Both the position numbers and the translations under genes were made by a program. Below are positions 1 to 11,457 of a stretch of 64,000 nt of DNA, piece by piece (position 1 is the first letter of the stretch; the number at the start of each line of letters is the position of its first letter). Under the pieces are notes generated by a model that saw nothing but the letters and a program-made list of their open reading frames with translations, had not been told where the DNA came from and made no database searches. This DNA comes from Hysterangium stoloniferum (taxonomy: Eukaryota > Basidiomycota > Agaricomycetes > Hysterangiales > Hysterangiaceae), in assembly GCA_015178975.1 (NCBI GenBank), contig WHVD01000009.1:1178001-1242000 (forward strand), read 5' to 3'.

Positions 1-1262
1 TTGCGGGCGAATCAGTTCCATGTGTCCAGGTTGGTTTCGATCGTATCTGCATATTTCTCATTTCGGGGATTTTCCAAAAACGGCAATGGTAAAGCTTACG
101 ACACCATCCAGAATTTAAAATAGTTTTTAATGACATTGAGGTCCTCATGTGACAGGCGCCGTGCATCATGCACCTCCTTAATAATGGCGGAGAAACAGTT
201 AGTAATAATATAATATTGTAAAGTGGTGAGGGTGGCAGGTGACGAGCTACAGAGATATTCGCCAAGGTGTGATATGAATATCGAGGCCACAGCATAGCAG
301 TCACCCGGAAGTTGCGACCTGACCAGGGCATTGTAGAGTATAGGAACCATTTTAGCTGGCGCGTCCTCAGTATCCGCCATGAAATCGATTACATGCGCCA
401 TCTGTACTATGACTCTGCCGATCTTCGCTTCTTTGCTAGTACCAAACCGGGATGTAAAGGCGCCATAGGTCTTCGTAAGAAGCCAACTACCCCGATATCG
501 TATTTTACGCGGGTAAGATGGTCTTCGTTAGAATAATTCAGCATGCAATGAATGGCCGTGATCAGAAGCGAACATGCCTCAAGAGATCCACCCCCTCTTT
601 AACCATTTTGCCCAATTGCCGCACAGTTAGCTGTTCGTTAAGCAGTCTAGTCGTCGTCGTTTCTTCGAGCGTGTACATCAACCTTCGGGCAACTCGTTGG
701 TACTCCTCCACACGCCGCGTGTATAACAAGCACTTTCCAACCAAAATGGATATCTTGGTGCCGTACAGTATCTTCGTCCCGATCCGCTCTAATGCCAGAC
801 CACAAAGGTAACCGGGGCCGACTTCGACTTCTGTTGAATTACGAATAACGGGTGCGAGCCACCTAGTCATGGCGTCCCTCTCGATTTCGCACATGCCTTG
901 CTCAATTCCTGAGGAATCCAGCAAGCCTCGCGGCGGTTCTAGGCAAGTTGCAAAACCGCGGCACTAAACGAAAAAAAGCCCGACACATTGGAATCGATCC
1001 TCGAAACAAAATATTAACATACTAGCTGTTGAACCCATGAATCAAATACGTCCTTGGTGATCGATACATGTTCGTCACGACCTGGTCTGTGGTAACAGAG
1101 GCCGTGATCTTCTACATTACACGCCCATTGTCTCTGGAGTATGCCCTGAAAATGACTTTTGAGGACTTCAATCCTTTGAAATTCCGAGGAAGCAGGTGAA
1201 ATCAACGGGGGTAGCTCTGCGACATGGTCAGGGTGACTGGGTACTACCTCGTGGTCAGACAT
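1..1262 (-). CDS. G1-1, copy 1 of a five-exon gene family of unknown function (3' part outside window)
   Basis: I do not recognise the product. Exon 1 is 1262-1023, exon 2 963-578, exon 3 486-100, and exon 4 begins at 46 and runs off the window. Exon lengths (240, 386, 387 bp) equal those of G1-4 and the sequence is almost identical to it. The start is the ATG in the MSDHEVV motif, conserved in most copies. Intron 1 begins GTATGT and ends TAG. Intron 2 appears to be a GC-AG intron (GCATGT...GGGGTAG), and intron 3 begins GTAAGC. Exon 1 carries a Cys/His cluster (C48, H53, C56, H65) that could bind metal; this is inference. All visible junctions keep frame, so this copy looks intact as far as it is seen. 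The second half of exon 4 and exon 5 lie beyond position 1. Confidence 0.75.
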
Positions 1263-1386
1263 GGGGAACGTGAGATATAGACATGAGGCATGTCAAAAAA
1301 TGGAAAAGAGAGCCGTTGACCAGGTTCATCGGGCCTGCTTCTATTTTGTGACGCACCGCTTTGAATGTAGCTCAAGCTCAAGCCAA

Positions 1387-1870
1387 TTAACAATGCTCTA
1401 CTAATTCATTGGAAAAGGCCGCGCGTCCAACAGTACTGATAGCCGAGATGAGCTTTAAGCGCCGATAGTCATGAATATTATATGATTGCGTTGTGACAAC
1501 TATAAATACAGAAAATAATCCATTAATTATAATAAATAAACTGAAAGAGAAAATAGCTGTGAAGTATATACAAACATGGTCTGTTCTCTTATCTGAAGGT
1601 TTCCGTGCATATCGACAAGGGACTTTGAAACAAAATTTCGTGTTCATGCAACCATCAGTGAGAGAACCTTTTCTTTCTATCCTTCTGCCGACGTACCGCA
1701 AAGTTCCCGAGAGGTGCACCGTTCGGATTCTTCCTGTATTTCGTGTATGGCACTTTCCAAAAAAATGGACATCTGTCATACACTAACTTCGTCCTGATCC
1801 GGTCCAATGCCAAACTACAAGAGTGTAAGGGTTCCGCTATGAAGATGTAGCGTACTGTAACCATACAAGA
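1387..1870 (-). pseudogene. Diverged G1 exon-2-like relic upstream of G1-1
   Basis: On the minus strand, short open segments (1655-1864 and 1387-1779) read like a worn version of the middle of G1 exon 2: LALDRIRTKLVY compares with LALERIGTKILY, followed by a Lys/Arg-rich tail (GRRIERKGSLTD). The same tail motif recurs upstream of G1-2, G1-4 and G1-5, so it belongs to the duplicated unit rather than to one copy. No start, stop or splice structure is preserved. It may be the remains of an older tandem G1 copy. Confidence 0.4.
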
Positions 1871-1962
1871 TATCTACCTATTTATGATAATAGTAGTAGA
1901 GCCCCGGGCAACAAGTCAAAACCCCGTGAAACACACACTAGTATTCTAAGACACCTCTGGTT

Positions 1963-2074
1963 ATGCGGGCCCAACAGCCCGATGCCAAGTCCTCCCTAAC
2001 CCAAGTCCGCTACCGTTCATGCGGGCCCAACAGCCCGATGCCAAGTCCTCCCTCACCCAAGTCCGCTACCGTTA
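1963..2074. repeat. Two-copy tandem repeat, 56-bp period
   Basis: The block beginning ATGCGGGCCCAACAGCCC is repeated directly at 1963 and 2019 with about one difference between the copies. It is GC-rich compared with its surroundings. No function is apparent. Confidence 0.8.
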
Positions 2075-2215
2075 CAAAGAGTACCCCTGGCAGCCTTGAA
2101 CTTGTTACGGATGAATGTGTATTGATAAGAAAGAAACGCCAAATCCGATGATCTATTAGCAGCGGGGTCGAATATTCTCAGGTATTTACCGTGAGGAGTG
2201 AGTCAACGTTGTCGT

Positions 2216-3760
2216 GAGAATCGCATATGTGGGGCACATCCGAAACTCGGACTTTCTTCCTGACGTTCTTGTAGTATAACAATATTTGAACCATGAGGTT
2301 GGAGCCAGATGAACAAAAGTAGTGACGCCAGCTTCTTTTCCTGCCAGTGTGCATTTGGCTGGCAGCTCATCTATGATCTGAGCGACTTCAATTATGTCAT
2401 GTTTTCCCTTTTCTTCCATATTTCTCACTATCCATATTTTCCACATTCTCACAACCCATACACATTATCGCTACCCATATCTCTGCCAATGTTTTCTGAA
2501 GGAAAGCTAATGTGACGATAATGAGGAACTAATATATGTTGATTTTTACAAGAGGGGCGGTAATGAACCCAACCGTTAGTAATCCCAGTTGCTACGGGAC
2601 TCCAACTGCTCGCTTTGCTTGCAAATTCAACAATATACACACTCAGCGCAAATATACATTAGTTGCAAATACTCTCTAATGATACATTAATTATAATAAA
2701 TGAACTGAAATAAGAAAAAGCTTTGAAGTATGTCCAAAACTGGTTTGTTCTCTTTATCAGAGGATTTCCGTGCATATCGACAAGCTTGGGACTTTGAAAC
2801 AATACTTCGTGTTCATGCAAACATCAGTGAGAGAACTTTTTCTTTCCATGCTTCTACCGACGTACCGAGTGGTGCCGCCGAGTTGGGCTCCGCCATCCTC
2901 CGGTTCTTTCACTTTTCATTATTTTTATTAAAAAGGAAATATAATGGGCTATACTTCCATTAAGAGTAAAGACAGAAAGCGGAGGACTAAGAACGCTTAT
3001 GATGAAACCTGAAAAAAGTAATACGCCAGCTTCTCTTTCCTGCCAATGTGCATTTGGGTGGAAGCCCACCCTCTGTTATTCATAAAATTGGACCTTGTTA
3101 GAACTCGCCTACCTATTTCATTTACACGGACATCAAGTTCTGAGCGATTTCAATTATGTCATGTTTTCAGCAAAATTTTTAAACCCGTTTTCTTGCATAT
3201 TTTCCATATTATCACGACCCATATTACTCACATGATCACTACCCATATTACTCACATGATCACTACTCATATCTCTCACGTTATCACTATGCATATCCCC
3301 CGTCACAATCTGCACCCTCCCCGTCCTGTCAAGTAGTCTACTGGCAGATTATTCTCTGGAATATACTTTCATCCCAAACAGACAAACCACATTCATGCAA
3401 GTACTGTTGGATGCTTATAACTCACGTTATACGTAACATTGGCAATGGGCGAAGAAACTACAACATAAATGAGAGATGACAATTACTTGGCTCCCGTTCA
3501 CACGCAATTGCATATCCTTGCGTTGCTCCCGATAGATGCATATCGCCCTCTTCAGAAAAAGTTTATTGTCGGTAAGAGTCGATTAATTGGACTCAGATAC
3601 AATGGACATGAGCTATAAAATCAATTTATCATGGTTTGTACGATCTAAGCAGAGCGTGGTTCATTTTCCAGTAGCCTTAATGGAGAAATTGAGGGAAAGC
3701 ACCGCCGTTGCCCCTAGTGTCCTGACCATACAAGTTCCCACCCCACTACGAGCCGTCATA
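2216..3760. repeat. Block X, copy 1
   Basis: Long repeat closely similar to 55574-57345 and, inverted and partial, to 17430-18070. It includes a copy of the G1 upstream relic (2690-2940 here), a run of CACATT/CACATG-ATCACTACCCATAT microsatellite-like units near 3200-3290, and an end near 3700 that recurs at 17500, 57300 and 62740. Open reading frames inside are short and not conserved between copies, so I see no convincing gene. Confidence 0.65.
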
Positions 3761-3769
3761 TGTTGAGTG

Positions 3770-4280
3770 GAAGTGACGAGCGATGTGATTGCGACAGGAC
3801 TGTTCGATATTGTCTTGTTCGGCCGTCATGGTGCAGTGGTTGGAAAGGCTTAGGATTTGGGCATAGCCTCGACTCGTCAACATACCTTATCGAAGGCGAC
3901 GCGCGATAAGACTTTCCCAACTACAGAAATAAATAATAAATGCTGATCAGTTTCCAATAGCATGAATTCAACTCGTCAACCAAGAAGGAAATCCTATGGG
4001 GCGCTGAATGCCCTATCGGCAGGGAACTGGCTGCCAGCTTCTGCGCAGATCTTCGCCGACAGCCATCTGCACAGGCTTGATCATCCTGCGTGGCAGGCTG
4101 TGTGACCCTTGCTATGCAGAGCGCCGTCAGCCTGATGCCTGGGTGCACCAGACACAATCAGGCGGCTGGCTGAGGACTTGAGCAGCCGTATCGGATAAGC
4201 CGGCAACTAGTCAGGTCTGTCGCCTTGATCAGTTTTTTCCGACACTTCTACCTAGCCATACTTTCAAGTTTCTCCGCATA
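3770..4280 (+). repeat. Block R, copy 1, with tRNA-like A and B boxes (SINE candidate)
   Basis: TGGTGCAGTGG at 3829-3839 matches a Pol III A box, and GCCTCGACTCG at 3866-3876 resembles a B box at the normal A-to-B spacing. The block continues with a conserved stretch containing TGAATTCAACTCGTCAACC and several CTGCCAG/CTGGCAG-type short inverted motifs. Five copies occur in the window (also 8141-8680, 12961-13500, 58760-59310 and, inverted, 16870-17420). The boxes are seen directly; SINE identity is inference, as no clear tail or target duplication was found. Confidence 0.45.
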
Positions 4281-4739
4281 CTCGGCCAGCTCTCCATGCA
4301 GATAGTGAATCGGCAAATTACCTACATGATGTGTATAGTTAACTCCAGTGAAACTTCGTTCGCTTGTTCGTGTCCGTGTCCGTGCCTGAGCTCCTGCGCT
4401 TCCAGTGCTTCACATCCACCTCCTTTTTGCATTCTAAAAACATTTTGGGCATGTATTCATTTTTTTCAAAGTGATAGATTGTTGCATAAGATTTTTTTGA
4501 ATTCGAAAAGTTTATTCCCCAACAGTGGACTATCTAAGTGTGCTGTGGGAGAACATGTGCAAGAAGGGAAGAATTGAAGTTATAAGAGCGGCAATCTCTT
4601 TCTTAAATCATCCTTTGAGTCCTTTAAAGACTGGAGATCATCCTTCGGAGACCATACTTTGCGTCACTCTTCGAAGAATCTTAAATTAGGTCGAGCATCA
4701 TTTAGGTAAGGATTAAATAGGTTAATCGCGTGGAGCAGT
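4281..4739. repeat. Conserved 3' flank of G1
   Basis: This flank downstream of the G1-2 stop is shared with 19590-19890, 28090-28403 and 59330-59765. It includes AAGTGATAGATTGTTG followed by an AT-rich stretch, and further on the motif CATCCTTCGGA. Its first part also occurs at 8690-8790 and 13500-13620, where a Gyp-H fragment follows instead of G1. It probably holds the G1 3' UTR and polyadenylation region, but no signal was proven. Confidence 0.55.
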
Positions 4740-6618
4740 CTAGTCATACGCCCCTTCGTGCTTCTTCAAGAGGGATAAGTAGTTTGTGTTAGAACTTGCC
4801 GAGACCCCGACAAATGGAGTCGCAAGCAGACAGAGGAGTGAATATATGTCGTGTATCAAAACCCTCAAGAGCGTCGCCAATCTCTCCTCCCCAGGCATGT
4901 AGACAATCCTCTCAGAAAAGTCCAGGAAATGGTGGAGAGCAGGGATTGGGCTATCCTCTCGCACTACCGTACACGGAATTTCGGGTTCTGGAGATTGTGA
5001 AATTAACGACGATGAGCCCCTTATTAGCATCGAGGCGCCATCAAATAATGAAGTGGTTGGTTTTGGGTTCTGAATTAGCGTTCTGATTGCCAAATCATTT
5101 TGAGACGACAGATCCCCGATGGTGTAACTGTGGACTCACTGCAGCAGTTTAACCCCGATGGAAACTATAACATTAATTCGATCAATGTTTTCTGCCAGCA
5201 ATGTGACATCCTTAAATAATGCATCGAGTTCATTTGCAATGCATTTGTAAGCCATGTAGCGAGAAGGGTCGGCACACGCAAATGAATCGATCTTGGTCTG
5301 TAAAACGTCAAGCGTGATATCCAATAGAGTTCCATAAATGCTGTGGATCCAAGTATCCTGTGTGAAACAGCAGGAGAAAATCGATACCTGCTGGCGAATC
5401 ACTTCCATGTGTTCAGGTTGGTTTCGATCGAATCTGCATATTTCTCATTTCAGCCATTCTCCAAAAAGAGTAAGGGTAAAACTTACGACCTCATCCAGAA
5501 TTTGAAATAGTTTTTAATCGCATTGAGATCCTCATGTGACAGGTCCCGTGCGTCATGCACTTCCTTGATAATGGCGGAGAAACTATCAGTAATAATAGAA
5601 TAATCTAAAGTGATGAGGGTGGTAGCCGACGGGCTACAGAGATATTCGCCAAGAAGTGATATGAATTTCGAGGCGACAGCATAGCAGTCACCAGGAAGTT
5701 GCGACCCGACCAGGGCAGTGTAGAGCATAGGAACCATTTTGGCTGGCGCATCCTCAGTATCCACCATGAAATCGATTACATGCGCCATCTCGACTCTTCG
5801 CTTCTTCGCTAGTACCAAACCGGGAAGGCGCTATAGGTCTTCGTGAGAAGACATTTCGCCCGATATCGGATGTTACGCGGCTAAGATGGTCTTCATTGAA
5901 ATGAATTTCAGCATGCAATGAATGGCCTTCATCGGAGGCGAACACACCTCAAGAGATCCACCCCTCTTGAACTATGATACTCAATTGCCGCACAGTTAGC
6001 TGTTTGTTAAGGAGTCTAGTCGTCGTCGTTTCTTCGAGCGTGTACATCAGCCTTCGGGCAACTCTTTGGTACTTGGTCACACGTCGTGTGTATAACAAGC
6101 ACTTTCCAACCACAATGGACATCTTGATGCTGTACAGTAGCTTCGTCCCGATCCAGACCACAAAGGTAACAGGGGCCGACTTCGCCTTCCGTTGGCATAT
6201 GAATAACGGGCTTCGTCCATGCAACAATGGCATCTCTCTCAATATCGGACATGCCTTGCTCAATTCCTGGACCCGGAAAGCCTCGCGGTGGTTCTTTGCA
6301 AGTTGCAAAATCACGGCACTAAACGGAAAAAAAGTCCACTACGTGGTAGTCGATCCTGGAAACAAAATATTAACATACCCGCTGCTGAACCCATAAATCA
6401 AGTTCGTCCTTGCTGATCAATTTATGGTTGTCATGACCTGGACTGTGGGAACAGAGGCCGTGACCCTCTACATTACACGCCCATTGTATCTGGACTATGC
6501 CCCGAAACTGATTTTCGAGGAATTGGATCCTTTGAGATTCCAAGGAAGCAGGTGAGATCAATGGGGGTAAATATTCGACATTGTCGGGATAATTGGGTAC
6601 TACCTCGTGGTCAGACAT
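4740..6618 (-). pseudogene. G1-2, frameshifted copy of the G1 gene family
   Basis: Closest to G1-5. Exon 1 (6618-6379) reads MSDHEVVPNYPDNVEYL and has the GTATGT donor. Exon 2 starts normally (CRDFATC) but has an 11-base deletion relative to G1-5 near 6154, shifting frame after YLCG. Exon 3 carries further deletions of 5 and 14 bases near 5800-5850, in front of the MAHVIDF motif. The remainder of exon 3, exon 4 (to the GTGAGT donor at about 5139) and exon 5 (ending at 4740) stay open. Intron 2 still has the GTGTGT donor and TATAG acceptor of G1-5. Because the rest is close to G1-5, inactivation looks recent. Sequencing error cannot be excluded but would have to be repeated. Confidence 0.8.
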
Positions 6619-7130
6619 GGGGAACGTGAGATATAGACAAGAGGCGTGTCACAAGAATGGAAAGAGAACCGTTCACAATGTTCATGAGGCTTCTTCTATC
6701 TTTGTGAGACACCGCTTTGAATGCAGTTCAAATTGCCAAATAACATGGTCTACGAAGCCACTGGAAAAGGCAAAGTTAAGGTTTAAGCCCCGCGAGTCAC
6801 AAATATTATATGATAGTATGACAACTGTAAATACAGAAAATAATACTTAATTATAATGAATAAACTGAAAAAGAAAAAAGAATGTACAAAACTGGTCTGT
6901 TCTCTTTATCTGAAGATTTCCGTGCATATCGACAAGGGACTTCGTGTTCATGGACACGTCAGTGAGAAAACCTTTCCGTTCTATTCTTCTGCCGACGTAA
7001 GGCAAAGTTCCCGAGTGGTGCAGACGAGTTGTGCACCGTCCGGATTTATCCTCTATATCGTGTCATAGAATTCATTTTCTCGACAGCTTTCGCATCATAA
7101 TTCTCTACCGTATCAGACCCCCTCCTTCTA
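6619..7130 (-). repeat. Upstream flank of G1-2 with relic of G1 exon-2 tail
   Basis: This segment matches 61675-62190 and, inverted, 10976-11457. It contains the worn relic seen upstream of other G1 copies and an AT-rich stretch around 6790-6880. The promoter of G1-2 would lie here; no convincing TATA box was identified. Confidence 0.5.
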
Positions 7131-8140
7131 TTTACTGGAATGAAAAGACGCTCTGAGTCCCGCATTTTATGCACAGTCGACACCAGCTCATGAGGGTTTT
7201 CGCAGACAAGGTACAAATACTGTGTGTGGTGGGGGAGACGAAAGGAAAAGGTGTAGATGTAGATTCAAAACGGCAGGAAGGTAAAGTAGTGCAGGGGCGG
7301 AAAGAGACAATGGGTTGATTTGCAGTTCTTGTAACAGGCACCGTTTGCGCTGTGGTTTTTCTTTGTCTTTTTTTAGCCCGGGTCGTAGCCAAACAATGTT
7401 GTTGTGCCGTCTTTCATTGTCCTGTAAATAAAACGAGGCGAAGAAGTGAAGCATTAGCTAACCCGATCAAAGGCAAACCGCGAGGACAAAACACGTATTG
7501 ACTTGACGGACTTACTTGTAACCTCCGAAATCAACCTCGGTGTCTTCCACTTTGACTTCATTTCCTTTCCATCCAGGTTCAATGTCCTCTCTCTTCTCAC
7601 GCTCGTCGCATTGTTGATAGTCTCCACATCAGACAACGTCGTCCCACTCTCCCACTCTCCCAATCTCGCTAAACCCACACTTGTCCGTTCAAAGTCCGCG
7701 ACGATGTCTATGTCCGCGAACCTCGTCGAGAAATCGCAGACCCAGTGTTGTTTTCGAGCTAACTGATCGAGCCTGTACGTCGAGGCAATACCGCAGGGTG
7801 GATCGGTTGTACCGGGCTACGTGGTGGCGGCGTGAACAACGGCTGGAATGTCAATGGGACTTATTGCGTTGGGGTTTGAGGGCAGGATACAGGATCCTGT
7901 TGTTGGAAGCTTATGATCCCATTCAGTGGAAGTGGCGAGGGAGAGAGCTTCTGGTTGTCATCATCGATGGGCGATTGTGGCATCTGTGATGCTTCCTCTG
8001 GATATTCAAGGTAATGGCATACCTGCACCATCTTGTCTTGTTGCATCTCTTGCATCTCCTTCTCCTTCTCCTTCCCTGGCCTTTACGCGGTTTTCTACGA
8101 GACACACTGGTTAAACGAAAGAGCGGCTGGTACGTTGTCA
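7131..8140 (-). pseudogene. F2 gene-like block, copy 1 (unknown product)
   Basis: Minus-strand segments conserved between copies suggest a spliced gene I cannot identify. 8055-7861 encodes a Gln/Pro/Ser-rich stretch (QSPIDDDNQKLSPSPLPLNG), and 7760-7500 encodes DIDIVADFERTSVGLARLGE continuing into a basic region. A likely intron runs from GTAAGTCC (about 7522) to TTTATTTACAG (about 7422). A further piece at 7392-7132 is Ser/Thr/Pro-rich (FESTSTPFPFVSPTT). The frames do not link into one clean reading, so this copy is probably broken, or my exon model is wrong. Other copies are at 10483, 12227, 57790, 62255 and 63140. Confidence 0.4.
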
Positions 8141-8770
8141 ACTATGAGCAGGTGCTGTGACCGCGACGGGACTTTTGAATTTGGTTATTCTCCTGTTCGG
8201 CCTTCGTGGTGCAGTGATTGGCAAGGCTTAGACTTGGGGCATGGCCTCGACTCGTGAACATACCTTATCAAAGGCGATGCGAGATCAGACTTGCCGAACT
8301 ACAGGAATAAAGAAAAATATTAGTCAGTTTCAATAGCATGAATTCAATGCGTCAACCAAAACACAAATTCTATGGGTCGGTGACTGCCCTGTCGGCAGGG
8401 AACTGTAGGCTGCCCGCTTCAGTCATCTGCACAGGCTTGATCATGCTGCGTGACCCTGGTGGCAGGGTGTGAGACCCTTGTTGTGGGATTGTATGCAGCC
8501 GTCATCCTGATGCCTGGATGCGCCAGACACGATCAGTTTGGCTGGCTCAGGACATGAGCAGCGGGGGTCGGACCTAGGCCGATGGCTGATCAGGATTTTC
8601 GGATTTTTTCGACACTTCTACCGAATCGTACGTCCAATTTTTCTGCATACTAGCACGATTCTCTATGCAGACCTTATGAGTATGGATTTACCTTTAAGTG
8701 ATAGATCATTATATAATCCTTTATGAATTTGAAAATTTCATTCCCGAACGGAACGCTCGATTGTCTAAGG
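8141..8770 (+). repeat. Block R, copy 2, with A and B boxes
   Basis: TGGTGCAGTGA at 8207-8217 and GCCTCGACTCG at 8244-8254 are spaced like Pol III internal promoter boxes. The remainder follows block R copy 1 and then runs into the G1 3'-flank motif (AAGTGATAGATCATT near 8697), after which a Gyp-H fragment begins. Confidence 0.45.
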
Positions 8771-8779
8771 GTGCTTGTG

Positions 8780-9668
8780 TTAATAGGAGTCAGTATGCGC
8801 TCAATTGATAAAAAGAGCACTTACCACGGCTTATCACCCACAAGCGGATGATCAAACCGAAATAATGAACCAAATTTTGGAAGTAGCACTTAGAGCTTAC
8901 GTCGGGCCAGAACGAAACGATTGGGAATTTTAGATAGTTTTTCGTAACACCAGTGTTCATTCCATAACGCAATTCTCACCGGCATTTTTGTTGTTTGGCT
9001 TCCAACCTCTAACACGGCTCAATTATCTTTCCCCTGAGTCAGAGATTACAAGACCAAACAATGATATAATTAATGATGAAAAGTACGGAAATAAATGACT
9101 CACATAAGTTTAAAGGATTAAGCAGCGCAGCCGATCAAATGATCGAAGAATTTCAGACAAAGCTAGAGAGGCGCTTAATCTGGGTCAAATTTTTCTATTA
9201 CAATCAGGGACGACTCACTATCAAATTTGAAGTGGGAGATTTAGTGCTAATAAATCCCATTCCTTAAATCTATTGCGAAATGTAAAGGGAAAAGGCCAGA
9301 AGTTATTAATGAGATACGATGGACCGTTCGAGATTCTAGAGAAAATAAGTCCATTAGCATATAGACTGCGAATGCCAGCCTCATACGGCACTCATCCAAT
9401 TCTAAATATTGTGAATTTAGAATATTACCAAAACTCACCAGAAGAATTCGGAAGTCGACCGAGAAAGCATCTGAACCGGGAAGATTTTGAAGAAATGCCT
9501 GAATATGAAGTCGAGGCAATAATTGACCAAAAATGGTCAAAATCCCGAAGCGGTCGCAAGAATTTATTATATAAACTAAGATTCGTAGGGTACTCACCTA
9601 ATTTTTATGAATGGTTAACCCGAAGAGATCTCAAAAATGCGCCAGAGATCTTGAGAGCCTGGGAATGA
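8780..9668 (+). mobile_element. Gyp-H fragment 1: Ty3/gypsy integrase C-terminus and chromodomain (fossil)
   Basis: A fragment of a Ty3/gypsy pol gene. Its parts are the end of the integrase core (TTAYHPQAD-type motif), the SH3-like C-terminal integrase domain (FEVGDLVLIN, YDGPFEILEKISPLAYRLR) and a chromodomain (YEVEAIIDQKW, FYEWLTRRDLKNAPEILRAWE). It is broken, with several breaks, and no LTRs are attached. Near-copies lie at 13590-14520 and, inverted, 15900-16810. The family is distinct from Gyp-A and Gyp-C. Confidence 0.85.
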
Positions 9669-9768
9669 GACACCGGGCCAAGAACAGTCTAAAACACTAA
9701 GCATTCCAACATAGATGCTAAAAGATTCTTTCGTATTCTTTACAATTACGTCATAAAACATAAAAACA

Positions 9769-10482
9769 ACATAAAATACGTTCGAAAACCAAACAACCCA
9801 AACCGCATACACGAACCACTCGTCTAAGAGAACCTGCTCATACTACCAAAAATATGGTCTTCGTTCCATTTCCAACTCGTTTCGATTACCCTGTTGATTG
9901 GATCTCGTCCCCTCCCATACAAAATCACGTATTTACATCATTTACGCAGGAACCTACAAACAATCCATTTGCGTACATACCTCGAGAGGAGGACTGGGGT
10001 CATGCGACGGGGAATGCCCAGTCCTACGACTTTCTAGATCGTAAAATTATTGACCGTGTCTGGTTGACACATCTTGAGAATGTTAAAGAGATATTGCAAC
10101 TCATCGAATTCGCTGGGAAAACCCCTCATCCATTTGCTGCTATACATATCTCTTTAACATTCTCAAGATGTGTCAACCAGACACGGTCAATAATTTTAGG
10201 GTCGAGAAAGTCGTAGGACTGGGCATTCACCGTCCCATGACCCCAGTCCTCCTCTCGAGGTATGTACGCAAATGGATTGTTTGTAGGTTCCTGCGTAAAT
10301 GATGTAAATACGTGATTTTGTATGGGAGGGGACGAGATCCAATCAACAGCGTAATCGAAACGAGTTGGAAATGGAACGAAGACCAAATTTTTGGTAGTAT
10401 GAGCAGGTTCTCTTAGACGAGTCGTTCGTATATGCGGTTTGGGTTGTTTGTTTTTCGTGTTTTCGAACTTGTTTTATGTTGA
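9769..10482. repeat. Inverted duplication (fold-back) carrying the P open frame on both arms
   Basis: Left arm 9769-10094 and right arm 10146-10482 are inverted copies separated by about 51 bp. Each arm contains the same short open frame (P; 9854-10093 plus, 10386-10147 minus) beginning MVFVPFPTRFDY and containing YIPREEDWGHGT. P has no recognised domain; as it follows each Gyp-H fragment it is probably the 3' part of that element. The central spacer (GAATTCGCTGGG-containing) is also the turning point of the larger inverted repeat at 12.96-17.42 kb. Confidence 0.85.
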
Positions 10483-10975
10483 AGAGAGAGAACATTGAAC
10501 CTGGATGGAAAGGAAATGAAGTCAAAGTGGACGACACCGAGGTTGATTTCGGAGGTTACAAGTAAGTCCGTCAAGTCGATACGTGTTTTGTCCTCGCGGT
10601 TTGGCTTTGATTGGGTTAGCTAATGCTTCACTTCTTCTCCTCGTTTTATTTACAGGACAATGAAAGACGGCACAACAACATTGTTTGGCTACGGCCCGGG
10701 CTAAAAAAGACAAAGAAAAACCACAGCGCAAACGGTGCCTATACATGAACTGGAAATCAACCCATTGTCTATTTCCGCACCCTGCACTGCCTACTTTACC
10801 TTCCTGCGGTTTTGAATCTACATCTACACCTTTTCCTTTCGTCTCCCCCACCACACACAGTATTTGTACCTTGTCTGCGAAAACCCTCATGAGCTGGTGT
10901 CGACTGTGCATAAAACGCGGGACCCAGAGCGTCTTTTCATTCCAGTAAATAGAAGGAGGGGTCTGATACGGTAGA
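10483..10975 (+). pseudogene. F2 block, inverted copy 2 (partial)
   Basis: Inverted copy of about 7100-7600. It preserves the TTTATTTACAG acceptor and the segment FESTSTPFPFVSPTTHS on the plus strand (10685-10948). The upstream half of F2 is missing because the segment joins the fold-back breakpoint at 10482. Not expected to be a functional gene. Confidence 0.45.
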
Positions 10976-11457
10976 GAATTATGATGCGAAAGCTGTCGAG
11001 AAAATGAATTCTATGACACGATATAGAGGATAAATCCGGACGGCGCACAACTCGTCTGCACCACTCGGGAACTTTGCCTTACGTCGGCAGAAGAATAGAA
11101 AGGAAAGGTTTCCTCACTGACGTGTCCATGAACACGAAGTACAAAATCCCTTGTCGATATGCACGGAAATCTTCAGATAAAGAGAACAGACCAGTTTTGT
11201 ACATACTTCACAACTTTTTTCTTTTTCAGTTTATTCATTATAATTAATGTATTATTTTCTGTATTTACAGTTGTCATACTATCATATAATATTTCTTAAC
11301 TTTTCCTTTTCCAGTGGCTTCGTAGATCAGTGTTATTTGGCAATTTGAACTGCATTCAAAGCGGTGTCTCACAAACATAGAAGAAGCCTCATGAACATTG
11401 TGAACGGTTCTCTTTCCATTCTTGTGACACGCCTCTTGTCTATATCTCACGTTCCCC

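Noticed and set aside
1493-1786. Plus-strand frames of about 90 aa upstream of each G1 copy (for example MSKTGLFSLSEDFRAYRQ)
   Set aside because: They are not conserved in frame between copies; the minus strand carries the G1-like relic instead.
3829-3876. A functional tRNA gene in block R
   Set aside because: A and B boxes are present, but no full cloverleaf with acceptor and anticodon stems could be drawn.
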